DNA of 64,000 nt from Prevotella pallens ATCC 700821 (GTDB lineage Bacteria > Bacteroidota > Bacteroidia > Bacteroidales > Bacteroidaceae). The notes under the pieces were generated by a model, which did no database searches, was not told the DNA's origin, and was given only the letters and a program-made list of their open reading frames with translations. Shown here piece after piece: positions 53,992-62,341 of this stretch. The stretch is from assembly GCF_000220255.1 (NCBI RefSeq), contig NZ_GL982514.1, positions 181,150 through 245,149 of the forward strand. Direction: 5' to 3'. How positions within the stretch are numbered: the first letter of the stretch is position 1; each line of letters starts with the position of its first letter. A program made the position numbers and the translations under genes.

Positions 53992-55182
53992 ATGAAAATA
54001 GGCGATAAAGTACGCTTTTTAAGCGAAGTAGGAGGTGGAAAAATCTCTGGCTTTCAAGGCAACAATATAGTATTAGTGGAAGACGAAGACGGTTTTGAAA
54101 TACCAACCCCCATTAACGATGTTGTTGTTGTGGGCAACGACGATATGGCAAAAGCCAAAATAACCAAGCTAGAACAAGCAAAAGACGAAAAAGAAGAGGG
54201 AAACGCAAAATCCATAAAAGCCCAATTAAGCGACAATACCCCCATTGATACCAACAAAAAAGGTATAGACGACGAAGAAGAAGACTACGATCCAGCCGAC
54301 AAATTTGTGCCGCAGCCACGCGAACGCGATGGAGGCAACACCCTAACAGCCTATTTAGCTTTTGTGCCAACCAAGCCACGCGAAATGAATAACACCGATT
54401 TCGAAACGTATATAGTGAACGATAGCAACTACTATATACATTATTTATATATGGTAGGCACCAAAAACCAATGGCAATGCAAAGCAGTAGGCGAGTTAGA
54501 ACCCAACACAAAGCTGTTTGTAGAGCAGTTCTCATATTCCGATTTAAACACTATAGCCGAAGCAAGCATACAAATATTTGCCTACAAACCCAACAAAACA
54601 TTCGAACGTAAACCCGCACTCAATGCACATATACGTATAGATGGAACCAAGTTTTACAAGCTAAACACCTTCCGAGAGAACGATTTTTTCGATACACCAG
54701 CACTACTTTACACCGTAACCGAAAAGGAAAAGGCTCCCGAAACCATTATAGACACAAAGATAGAACTGCCTAAAAAGTTGCAAAGCAGCAACACACAAGC
54801 AGTGGAACCCACCCCACAGCCAGCTCGAAAACCATTAGAACGCAGATACGAAAATAGTCAGAGTAAAGCAAAATATGCCAAACAAATTCTTAAAAACGAT
54901 AAAATTGTTGTAGATTTGCACGCTGAAGAGGTGTTGGAAACCACGGCAGGGCTAACGCCAGGCGATATATTAGAATATCAGATGGGCATTTTCCGCAACA
55001 CTTTAGAACGGTATAAGAATAAAAATCAACAGAAAATAGTATTCATTCACGGTAAAGGCGAAGGCGTTTTGCGCCGTTCTATTATCCGCGAACTAAACTA
55101 TAAGTACAAGAAATACCATTTTCAAGACGCGTCGTTCCGTGAGTACGGCTATGGCGCAACACAAGTAACAATAATAACCTAA
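53992..55182 (+). CDS. DUF2027 / Smr-domain protein
   Basis: The 396 residues begin with KOW-like strands (MKIGDKVRFLSEVGGGKISGF) typical of DUF2027. A charged linker, a beta domain (about 115-240) and a C-terminal Smr domain follow. The Smr part has VVDLHAEEV (near 305) and VFIHGKGEGVLRRSI (near 345), the LDLHG-like and HGxG motifs of MutS2-type nucleases. The family is Bacteroidetes-specific. A role in DNA or ribosome-rescue nicking is an inference from Smr homology. Confidence 0.9.
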   Translation: MKIGDKVRFLSEVGGGKISGFQGNNIVLVEDEDGFEIPTPINDVVVVGNDDMAKAKITKLEQAKDEKEEGNAKSIKAQLSDNTPIDTNKKGIDDEEEDYDPADKFVPQPRERDGGNTLTAYLAFVPTKPREMNNTDFETYIVNDSNYYIHYLYMVGTKNQWQCKAVGELEPNTKLFVEQFSYSDLNTIAEASIQIFAYKPNKTFERKPALNAHIRIDGTKFYKLNTFRENDFFDTPALLYTVTEKEKAPETIIDTKIELPKKLQSSNTQAVEPTPQPARKPLERRYENSQSKAKYAKQILKNDKIVVDLHAEEVLETTAGLTPGDILEYQMGIFRNTLERYKNKNQQKIVFIHGKGEGVLRRSIIRELNYKYKKYHFQDASFREYGYGATQVTIIT

Positions 55183-55198
55183 CATACTTTTAAAACGA

Positions 55199-57154
55199 AT
55201 GAAATACGGATTTATCAAAGTGGCAACGGCAATTCCAGAAGTGCGAATAGCCGACACTAAGTTCAATCTCGATGCTATTGAAAAGCAAATAATAGCTGCA
55301 GAAGGGCAGGGAGTAGAGATAATAGTATTCCCAGAGTTCTGTATCACAGGCTATACATGCCAAGATTTGTTCCGACAACAGCTATTACTCGACAACTCAG
55401 AGCACGCTATGATGATGCTACTCGACTTCACACGTCAGCTAGATATCATAGCAATAGTAGGCATTCCAGTATGTGTTGGACCACTATTGCTAAACTGTGC
55501 CGCTGTGGTTCAGCATGGAAAGATAATAGGAATAGTGCCAAAAACATACCTTCCGAACTATGCTGAGTTCTACGAAAAGCGGTGGTTTGCATCGGCTCGC
55601 GACCTTTGTCCAACACAAATACACTATGCTGGACAAACCTTATTAGTAACACCGGCTCGCCAAATATTCAGAACAGACGGCGGAGTAAAGTTCGGAATAG
55701 AGATATGCGAGGACATTTGGGCACCCATTCCACCTAGCAACGCACTAACGTTGGCAGGTGTTGAAATAATGTTTAACCTATCGGCAAGCACCGAACAGAT
55801 AGGTAAGCACCACTATTTAGAGTCTTTGCTGGCGCAACAAAGTGCTCGTACCATATCGGCATACGTATATAGCAGTTGCGGTTTCGGTGAAAGTTCGCAA
55901 GATGTAGTATTCGGTGGCAACGCATTTATATACGAAAACGGTGGGCTTATTGCCAAAGCCGAACGCTTTTCGCTAGACCCTCAACTCGTAATAGGCGAGG
56001 TAGACGTAGAGAAACTACGTACAGAAAGACGCTCGAACACCACTTTTGTGAATGCACAAAAGGATATGTATGTGGACCCAATAGGGGGTGTGCTGCCCGA
56101 AAAAACATACATTAACTGCTTACCAAGGCAGAATGCTGAACGCGAATTTACCCTTACACGCAAAATAAACCCACAACCTTTCATACAAAGTGAAGATATG
56201 GAAGCTGCTTGCGAAGAGGTTTTCAACATTCAGGTAATGGGTTTGGCAAAACGATTAGTACACACCCATTGCAAGAAAGTGGTAATAGGAGTGAGCGGAG
56301 GTCTCGATTCTACACTTGCATTGCTTGTATGTGTGCGTGCGTTCGACAAGCTAAAACTAGACCGAAAGGGTATTCTTGCCGTAACAATGCCAGGTTTTGG
56401 CACCTCCGAACGTACATATACCAATGCTGTTGCCCTAATGGACGAGTTGGGAGTAGATACAAAAGAAATAAGCATAGTGCCATCGGTGGTTCAGCATCTT
56501 AAGGATATTGACCACGATACAACTACTCACGACTCTACGTTTGAGAATGCTCAAGCTCGCGAACGCACCCAAATTCTAATGGATTTGGCTAACGAATACA
56601 ATGGAATGGTACTGGGAACGGGCGACTTAAGTGAGCTTGCGCTGGGCTGGTGCACCTATAATGGCGACCACATGAGTATGTATGGAGTGAACGCAAGTGT
56701 ACCAAAAACACTTGTAAAACACCTTGTTGCATACGTGGCAAGCATTACAGACAACGAAAAAGTGGCAGAAGCATTGCGCGATATTGTAGAAACACCTATC
56801 TCACCAGAGCTTACTCCTGCCGATAAAGAGGGCAAAATTCAACAGAAAACAGAAGATTTTGTTGGACCATACGAGCTAAACGACTTCTTCTTATACTACT
56901 TTTTACGACACGGCTTCCAGCCTTCTAAGATATTTTTCCTTGCAAAACACGCCTTTGAAGGTAAATATAGCGATGCAGAAATAAAGAAATGGCTTTACAA
57001 TTTCGTACTTCGCTTCTTCCAAAATCAGTTCAAACGCTCTTGTTTGCCCGATGGTCCGAAGGTGGGAACGGTGAGTTTGTCGCCTCGAGGTGATTGGCGT
57101 ATGCCGTCAGATGCCAATTCTACCGACTGGTTAGCAGAGATAGAACAGCTCTGA
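55199..57154 (+). CDS. nadE: Glutamine-dependent NAD+ synthetase
   Basis: The 651 residues make NAD from nicotinate adenine dinucleotide using glutamine. The N-terminal nitrilase-type glutaminase has its triad in IVFPEFCITGYT (Glu), PKTYLPNYAEFYE (Lys) and GIEICEDIWAP (Cys). The C-terminal synthetase has the PP-loop GVSGGLDSTLALLV (near 365), and GTGDLSELALGWCTYNGDH. The length matches the two-domain bacterial enzyme. It follows the Smr gene by 16 nt. Confidence 0.95.
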   Translation: MKYGFIKVATAIPEVRIADTKFNLDAIEKQIIAAEGQGVEIIVFPEFCITGYTCQDLFRQQLLLDNSEHAMMMLLDFTRQLDIIAIVGIPVCVGPLLLNCAAVVQHGKIIGIVPKTYLPNYAEFYEKRWFASARDLCPTQIHYAGQTLLVTPARQIFRTDGGVKFGIEICEDIWAPIPPSNALTLAGVEIMFNLSASTEQIGKHHYLESLLAQQSARTISAYVYSSCGFGESSQDVVFGGNAFIYENGGLIAKAERFSLDPQLVIGEVDVEKLRTERRSNTTFVNAQKDMYVDPIGGVLPEKTYINCLPRQNAEREFTLTRKINPQPFIQSEDMEAACEEVFNIQVMGLAKRLVHTHCKKVVIGVSGGLDSTLALLVCVRAFDKLKLDRKGILAVTMPGFGTSERTYTNAVALMDELGVDTKEISIVPSVVQHLKDIDHDTTTHDSTFENAQARERTQILMDLANEYNGMVLGTGDLSELALGWCTYNGDHMSMYGVNASVPKTLVKHLVAYVASITDNEKVAEALRDIVETPISPELTPADKEGKIQQKTEDFVGPYELNDFFLYYFLRHGFQPSKIFFLAKHAFEGKYSDAEIKKWLYNFVLRFFQNQFKRSCLPDGPKVGTVSLSPRGDWRMPSDANSTDWLAEIEQL

Positions 57155-57181
57155 AACGTAGGTTTCGAGTAATAAAAACGA

Positions 57182-57691
57182 ATGAAAAGAATTTCTTTAA
57201 TACTTATATTATTCTTTATTGCCATATTGGGAAGAGCTCAATATGGCAATTATCTACAACTAACAGTGGTAGAATTGTTGCAATACCAGCAGCAAAAGCT
57301 ACGCAAAATGCCAACTGTTGAACCCTTTAAGCGATATGGTTTGCGCCGAATAATGGCAACAAAGTATTTAGATAACAACGATTTACGACATATTTGGGGG
57401 TGGCATTTGCAACCAAACGAGCAGTATCAGAGTTCGGAACCATTGTATAAACTCTTCCTAAAAACCGACGAATCGTCGCTTGCTGTTATAGATACGCAGG
57501 GTGGAAGTACCGAAGTTGTGTTTTGGGATAAGGCTTATTATCGCCGTTTTGCACAACAATTGCGCAATATTGGCTTTGTTGTTGGCAACAGTCAAACAGC
57601 ATCTAACGTGCTACAGTTCCGTAAAGTGGGTGTTGCAGTGCATGTAGATGTAACCATTTGGCCCGATGTTTACATTTTAAAGGTAGAGTAG
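57182..57691 (+). CDS. Secreted hypothetical protein
   Basis: The 169 residues include a clear signal peptide (SLILILFFIAILGRAQ, cleavage before YGNY). The mature domain is small, alpha then beta (VVELLQYQQQKLRKMP; FLKTDESSLAVIDTQGGSTEVVFWDKAYYRRFAQQLRNIGF, quoted here as two separate motifs). There is no Cys or lipobox. It lies 27 nt after nadE and may be co-transcribed. I do not recognise the family. Confidence 0.65.
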   Translation: MKRISLILILFFIAILGRAQYGNYLQLTVVELLQYQQQKLRKMPTVEPFKRYGLRRIMATKYLDNNDLRHIWGWHLQPNEQYQSSEPLYKLFLKTDESSLAVIDTQGGSTEVVFWDKAYYRRFAQQLRNIGFVVGNSQTASNVLQFRKVGVAVHVDVTIWPDVYILKVE

Positions 57692-57794
57692 ACTAGCGGC
57701 TTGTTTTAATGTTTTGTTTGGTGTTTTAGGTATTTTTTATATACTAAAGCCACAAGAATGTTTAGTTTTCTTAGGGCTTCTATCGCCATTATTC

Positions 57795-58688
57795 CTAAAA
57801 AGCGATGTTTATTCCTGCATTCACTGTGGTGTAATTCTTACGAATTGGCACAATGGGAGTAGTATCGTAAATGAGCCGATAGGCACAATTTAAGCCGATA
57901 GTTGGTGTAATGTGGTAAGCCAAATCTACTGCTGCACCAAATCGGGGTGTCTTAAAATAGCTATCGGGACGCACCTGATAGATGCCTGTTGCTATGATAT
58001 CCCAATGCGGTCCGAACGTATATTTAGTGCTAAACGATAGGTGATGCTTTATGTAGCGACTATAAGCGTGGGGTTTTGTGCCTGCTGGTGGAGTGGGATA
58101 TTCCCACTTTTCAAATTCGTAATATAGGGCTGTGTTGGCAAAAAGTAGCCAATGTTTAGACTCTAAAAATCTATAACGTGCCTGAATACCACTAGAAATT
58201 TTAAACGTCATACCCCTACTGCCTGCCCATTGCGACTCCATATAGGGATAAACTTCGAACTTTCGGTGGAGCAGATAGCGATATTCTAAGTGCGCATAGC
58301 CACCACTTACTGTTATATCTTTACCGTAAGTAGAAAACTCTAACTTGTTTATAAGGTTGATAATACGCTTCTTTTTAATTAGCAAATTAAGGTTGGCTGT
58401 GTTCTTTAGTGTGAATACGTTTTCCTTTTCTGTCTTGAAATCCAACTCAGGTTGTAGGGAGCCTTGTATGGTTTTCGTGCTATCTATATTCATAGTAAGG
58501 TTCTCTGAGAAAAGCATTTGGGCATTTGTATGGAGCGATATTGCCATAAAAAACACGAGAAAGGCACATTGTTTTATGCTCACTATGCCTTTACAAAAGT
58601 AGAAAACCCTTTGTATAAGCAGGTGAATAACCTTTTTGTTCGCTTCTTTATGGTGGGCGTTAAGCCTTGTTAGTGTTCCCTGAACCAT
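57795..58688 (-). CDS. Outer-membrane DUF481-like protein
   Basis: The mature part (about 230 residues) is a run of amphipathic beta strands with many Tyr and Trp (GGYAHLEYRYLLHRKFEVYP, GIQARYRFLESKHWLLFANT, HHLSFSTKYTFGPHWDIIA). It ends in VNAGINIAF, a typical barrel C-terminus. ATG 58688 is the first good start after the promoter box at 58737-58730, but the hydrophobic signal (CAFLVFFMAISLHTNAQ) lies 40 residues in. A GTG at 58583 just before it may be the real start. It is divergent from the coiled-coil gene. Confidence 0.65.
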   Translation of the reverse strand: MVQGTLTRLNAHHKEANKKVIHLLIQRVFYFCKGIVSIKQCAFLVFFMAISLHTNAQMLFSENLTMNIDSTKTIQGSLQPELDFKTEKENVFTLKNTANLNLLIKKKRIINLINKLEFSTYGKDITVSGGYAHLEYRYLLHRKFEVYPYMESQWAGSRGMTFKISSGIQARYRFLESKHWLLFANTALYYEFEKWEYPTPPAGTKPHAYSRYIKHHLSFSTKYTFGPHWDIIATGIYQVRPDSYFKTPRFGAAVDLAYHITPTIGLNCAYRLIYDTTPIVPIRKNYTTVNAGINIAF

Positions 58689-58729
58689 TCTAAAATATAT
58701 GTTTTGCTTGTTTTTTACCAATTTCCCTG

Positions 58730-58737
58730 CAAAGTTA
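58730..58737 (-). promoter_or_regulatory. Promoter -7 box (TAACTTTG)
   Basis: TAACTTTG on the minus strand lies 42 nt upstream of ATG 58688 of the outer-membrane protein gene. No good -33 element is seen. Confidence 0.45.
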
Positions 58738-58790
58738 AATATAATATTCTAAATAAGTATCCCCCCTTCTTTGTTTTTATTACAAAAGTC

Positions 58791-58821
58791 TTGGGGATAC
58801 AAAGAAAATTGTTTATCTTTG
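58791..58821 (+). promoter_or_regulatory. Promoter of the coiled-coil protein gene
   Basis: TTG (58791-58793), a 20-nt gap and TATCTTTG (58814-58821) lie 25 nt before the start codon. Confidence 0.7.
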
Positions 58822-58846
58822 CAATAATAATTAAATTAGACAGATT

Positions 58847-59263
58847 ATGAGACGATTTATTTTAATAGGAATTATGGTATTGTCTGCTATTAGTGGGTTT
58901 GCTCAAGATGCAACAAAGGTGCAAACCCTAAAAGAACAGCAGAAAGTGTTGAACTTAACCTCTAAATTAAACAAGCTTCAGTTAGACTATGAGAAGGCGA
59001 AAGCCGACTATGATGATATTATTAGTAAGGTTGCTGATGCAAATGCAGAGGCAAATATGGTTACAACAGACTTCAATACGTCTGATGCTTCTAGCACTGT
59101 GAAAGATGCAAAAGACACTATTAAGAAGCTAAAAGCTACAAAAGCTGCGAACAAAAAGTTGGCTAAAATGCAAAAGAAACTAGGCAAAATGCAAAAGAAA
59201 ATAGCTAAACTGCAATCGCGTATAGACGATATGAATAAGAAAATTAAGTTTGTGAATCAATAA
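58847..59263 (+). CDS. Small exported coiled-coil protein
   Basis: The 138 residues include a signal peptide (FILIGIMVLSAISGFAQ). The mature chain is almost wholly helical heptads: KLNKLQLDYEKAKADYDDII, then a short linker with Thr/Ser/Asp, and a very Lys-rich end (AKMQKKLGKMQKKIAKLQ). It is probably periplasmic; strong promoter and terminator suggest high expression. The Lys-rich coil resembles small Bacteroidetes envelope proteins of unknown role. Confidence 0.7.
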   Translation: MRRFILIGIMVLSAISGFAQDATKVQTLKEQQKVLNLTSKLNKLQLDYEKAKADYDDIISKVADANAEANMVTTDFNTSDASSTVKDAKDTIKKLKATKAANKKLAKMQKKLGKMQKKIAKLQSRIDDMNKKIKFVNQ

Positions 59264-59285
59264 GAAATTGGTTTCCTTTAATGGG

Positions 59286-59322
59286 ATAGGGGTTTTAGTT
59301 TTTCTAAAACCCCTATTTGTTT
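59286..59322 (+). terminator. Terminator of the coiled-coil protein gene
   Basis: Perfect 13-bp arms ATAGGGGTTTTAG (59286-59298) and CTAAAACCCCTAT (59304-59316) with a T5 loop are followed by TTGTTTTTT. Confidence 0.85.
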
Positions 59323-59326
59323 TTTC

Positions 59327-59407
59327 AAAAAGGGGGTTTTTGCATTGCAAAAACCATACTTTTGGCGTGTAAAAACCCCCTTTTTAGAAGGCAAAAACCC
59401 CCTTTTT
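59327..59407. repeat. 22-bp phased array, four units
   Basis: Cores A5-G5-T5, AAAAACCATACTTTT and A5-C5-T5 twice have spacers GCATTGC, GGCGTGT and AGAAGGC. The array lies between two terminators of convergent genes. Confidence 0.9.
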
Positions 59408-59472
59408 GAAAAACCTTTTTAGGCGTTTTGGTACTTGGCTGATACATAGCTTGTTAGCATAATGGGTATATA

Positions 59473-59507
59473 CAGAAAACCGCAGTATAGATGTGGTTAT
59501 ACTGCGG
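59473..59507 (-). terminator. Terminator of clpC
   Basis: Perfect 10-bp arms CCGCAGTATA (59480-59489) and TATACTGCGG (59498-59507) are followed on the minus strand by TTTTC and further T. Confidence 0.75.
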
Positions 59508-59556
59508 TGTGTAGAAGGTTGAGTGCATGTGCAGATATTATTCTGCTAAGGTATTC

Positions 59557-62082
59557 TTATTTAAATGTAAGTTCGTTGGCATTGGGGCTTTTTCCAATAG
59601 AAATGGTATCGCCTTCGTGCACTTTTCCTGCAAGAATTTGCTCGCAAATGCCATCTTCAATGTAGTTTTGAATGGCACGTTTCAGCGGTCGTGCTCCAAA
59701 CTGAACATCGTATCCCTTTTTAGCAACCAGTTCTTTGGCTTTGTCTGTAATGGTTACGTTGTAGCCAAGTTCCTTTATTCGTTTAAACAAACTACGCAGT
59801 TCTATGTCTATAATCTGCTTTATGGCAGCGAGATCGAGCTGATCGAAGGTGATAATTTCGTCTAAACGGTTAAGAAATTCGGGTGCAAATTGCTTACTTA
59901 AGCTCTTTTGTATAATGGCGCGCGCACGTTCTTTGTCTTGTTCGTTATGCGAAATGGCATTCATATTGGTAGCTGTGAAGCCCACGCCTTGCCCAAATTC
60001 TTTGAGCTGACGGGTACCTGCATTAGATGTCATAATGATGATTGTGTTACGAAAATCTACCAATCGTCCATTACCATCGGTCAGTCTGCCTTCGTCTAAC
60101 ACCTGCAACAGCATGTTAAACACGTTTCCGTGTGCCTTTTCAATCTCATCTAACAACACAATAGAGTAGGGGTGGCGTCGCACTTGCTCTGTAAGTTGCC
60201 CACCTTCTTCGTATCCTACATATCCCGGAGGTGCTCCTACGAGGCGCGAAGTGTTGAAACTCTCCGTATATTCGCTCATATCTATGCGTATAAGAGCATC
60301 TTTTGAACCGAACATAACCTCTGCAAGCTTTTTAGCTAAGTAGGTTTTTCCCACTCCAGTAGGTCCAAGAAACATAAACGCACCTATAGGGTGGTTAGGG
60401 TCTTTTAGCCCAATGCGGTTACGTTGAATGGCTTTAACCATTTTCTCTATGGCTTTATCTTGTGCTATAACCTCGTGTTTCAGGTTGTCAGCCATATTAA
60501 CAAGTCGTACACTTTCGTTTTCCTGCATTCGCTGAACTGGTATACCTGTCATCATAGACACCACATCAGCCACTTTGTCGGCACCAATTTCCACGCGGTT
60601 ACTATCGTCTCCACGTTCCCATTTCTGCTGTGCTTCTTGCAAATTACGCTCTAAAGCAGTTTGTTTATCACGGAAATTGGCTGCGAGTTCGAAGTTTTGG
60701 TTCTTCACTGCGTCCTTTTTCTCCTGTGCAATCTCGTCCAACTGCTTCTTCAGTTCTATTATTTCTGGTGGCACTTGTGCATTTTGTAGATGTACACGAG
60801 CCCCCACCTCGTCCATAGCATCAATAGCTTTGTCTGGGAAAGAACGGTCTGTGATGTAACGGTCTGTCAGTTTGACACACGCCGTAATAGCATCATCGGT
60901 GTACGAAACGTGGTGATGCGCCTCGTAACGGTCCTTAATGTTATTAAGAATTTGCAAGGTTTCGTCTACCGTTGTAGGCTCAACTAACACCTTTTGGAAG
61001 CGTCGTTCTAATGCGCCGTCCTTTTCAATGGAATTCCTATACTCGTCTAACGTAGTGGCACCAATGCACTGTATGGTTCCACGTGCTAGGGCAGGCTTCA
61101 GTATATTTGCGGCATCCATAGATCCAGGAGTAGATCCTGCCCCGATGAGCGTGTGTATCTCGTCGATGAAAATAATTACATCAGGGCTTTGTTCAATCTC
61201 TTTTATAAGTGCACGGATACGTTCTTCGAACTGTCCACGATATTTTGTGCCTGCCACAACCCCTGTTAAGTCGAGCATTACAACACGTTTATTAAAGAGA
61301 ATAGGCGATGTAAGGCGGTTCACAATTAGTTGTGCAAGTCCCTCAACAATAGCACTTTTGCCTACGCCAGGCTCTCCTATGAGAATAGGATTGTTCTTTT
61401 TGCGTCTGCTTAGTATCTCGCTTACTCGCTGAATTTCCCTCTCTCGTCCAACAACAGGGTCGAGTTTACCTTCTGCAGCCGCCCTTGTAAGGTCGGTTCC
61501 AAAGTTATCTAACACAGGCGTATTGCTCTTAGGCATATTTGCTTGTGCCGTTTTTGTGCCTTTGCTGCTACCGCTGTGTCGGTTCATAATGGGGTCTTCG
61601 TCTTCCTCTTCGTCCGCCATTCCCATACCATCTTGTACAGGTTTGGTGGGTTGCTGTAGCATTTCGAGAGCTGTTGTATAGTTAAGATTGTTGTTTTGCA
61701 ACACTTCTTTTGCTCCATTTTCTGTATTATCGTGTAGAATAGCTAGCAAAATGTGTTGTACATCAACAGTTTGTGTACTTTGTATACGTGCTTCGAGTAC
61801 TGCCAATTTTAGTATATTACTTGCCTGCTCGTTCAGCATTATGTCGTTAGAGTAGGTCAGTTGGCTTTGTTCTTCGCTTTTTATGCGTTCTTCCAGCTGG
61901 CTTTTTATGTTCTCTAAATTAAGGTTTAATTTCCCAAACATATTGCTGACAGCGCCTTCTCTCTCTCTTAAGATGGCGAGCATAATGTGTTCTGGTCCTA
62001 CAGAATGGCTCAATAGCCTTTCGGCTTCCTCTCGACTGTACGACAGAACCTCTGAAACTTTGGGTGAAAACTGATTTATCAT
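59557..62082 (-). CDS. clpC: ClpC-type AAA+ unfoldase
   Basis: The 841 residues have an N-terminal double Clp-N repeat (about 1-145), then AAA-1 with Walker A GEPGVGKSAIVEGLA and Walker B VIIFIDEIHTLIGAG. A short middle coiled-coil domain with UVR motif follows (FRDKQTALERNLQEAQQKW), typical of ClpC rather than ClpB. AAA-2 has GPTGVGKTYLAKKLAEV and VVLLDEIEKAH-type motif IVLLDEIEKAHGNVF. A ClpP-binding loop of IGF type appears as VGFT. It unfolds proteins for ClpP in protein quality control. Confidence 0.94.
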   Translation of the reverse strand: MINQFSPKVSEVLSYSREEAERLLSHSVGPEHIMLAILREREGAVSNMFGKLNLNLENIKSQLEERIKSEEQSQLTYSNDIMLNEQASNILKLAVLEARIQSTQTVDVQHILLAILHDNTENGAKEVLQNNNLNYTTALEMLQQPTKPVQDGMGMADEEEDEDPIMNRHSGSSKGTKTAQANMPKSNTPVLDNFGTDLTRAAAEGKLDPVVGREREIQRVSEILSRRKKNNPILIGEPGVGKSAIVEGLAQLIVNRLTSPILFNKRVVMLDLTGVVAGTKYRGQFEERIRALIKEIEQSPDVIIFIDEIHTLIGAGSTPGSMDAANILKPALARGTIQCIGATTLDEYRNSIEKDGALERRFQKVLVEPTTVDETLQILNNIKDRYEAHHHVSYTDDAITACVKLTDRYITDRSFPDKAIDAMDEVGARVHLQNAQVPPEIIELKKQLDEIAQEKKDAVKNQNFELAANFRDKQTALERNLQEAQQKWERGDDSNRVEIGADKVADVVSMMTGIPVQRMQENESVRLVNMADNLKHEVIAQDKAIEKMVKAIQRNRIGLKDPNHPIGAFMFLGPTGVGKTYLAKKLAEVMFGSKDALIRIDMSEYTESFNTSRLVGAPPGYVGYEEGGQLTEQVRRHPYSIVLLDEIEKAHGNVFNMLLQVLDEGRLTDGNGRLVDFRNTIIIMTSNAGTRQLKEFGQGVGFTATNMNAISHNEQDKERARAIIQKSLSKQFAPEFLNRLDEIITFDQLDLAAIKQIIDIELRSLFKRIKELGYNVTITDKAKELVAKKGYDVQFGARPLKRAIQNYIEDGICEQILAGKVHEGDTISIGKSPNANELTFK

Positions 62083-62158
62083 ACTTATGTTGTACCTTTC
62101 TTTTTATATAATTAGGTATGTACCTTGTTTGGTTTATAGTGCAAATGGTGTGCCAAAC

Positions 62159-62202
62159 AAAAAAAATGGCAAGCGAAACAGAGTCTGTCTCATCTTGCCA
62201 TT
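62159..62202 (-). terminator. Terminator of the glgA-DUF4270 operon
   Basis: Arms AATGGCAAG (62165-62173) and CTTGCCATT (62194-62202) pair perfectly, and ACAGA/TCTGT pairs inside. On the minus strand the stem is followed by eight T. Confidence 0.8.
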
Positions 62203-62209
62203 GTGGTTT

Positions 62210-62341
62210 TTATAATGCCTCATCGTCTGGTTTACGAATGTTTCTCACCTTTTTTATTTGCAGGTGTCGCTTCTTTCGTAACCATTCAGCCTTGCGTTGT
62301 TCGTACTCTTCGTAATGTTTCTCGAGAAAGTTATCTGCCAT
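62210..62341 (-). CDS. 43-residue basic small protein
   Basis: Reading ATG 62341 to TAA 62210 gives MADNFLEKHYEEYEQRK, then a Lys/Arg-rich middle and KPDDEAL at the end. The start overlaps the DUF4270 stop by 11 bp (ATGGCAGATAA), so translation is probably coupled. Small proteins starting M(A/S)DNFLEK are common in Bacteroidales, often mislabelled dehydrogenase. It has no signal peptide and is mainly a charged helix. A terminator starts 8 nt downstream, which supports it as the true last gene of the operon. Confidence 0.75.
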   Translation of the reverse strand: MADNFLEKHYEEYEQRKAEWLRKKRHLQIKKVRNIRKPDDEAL

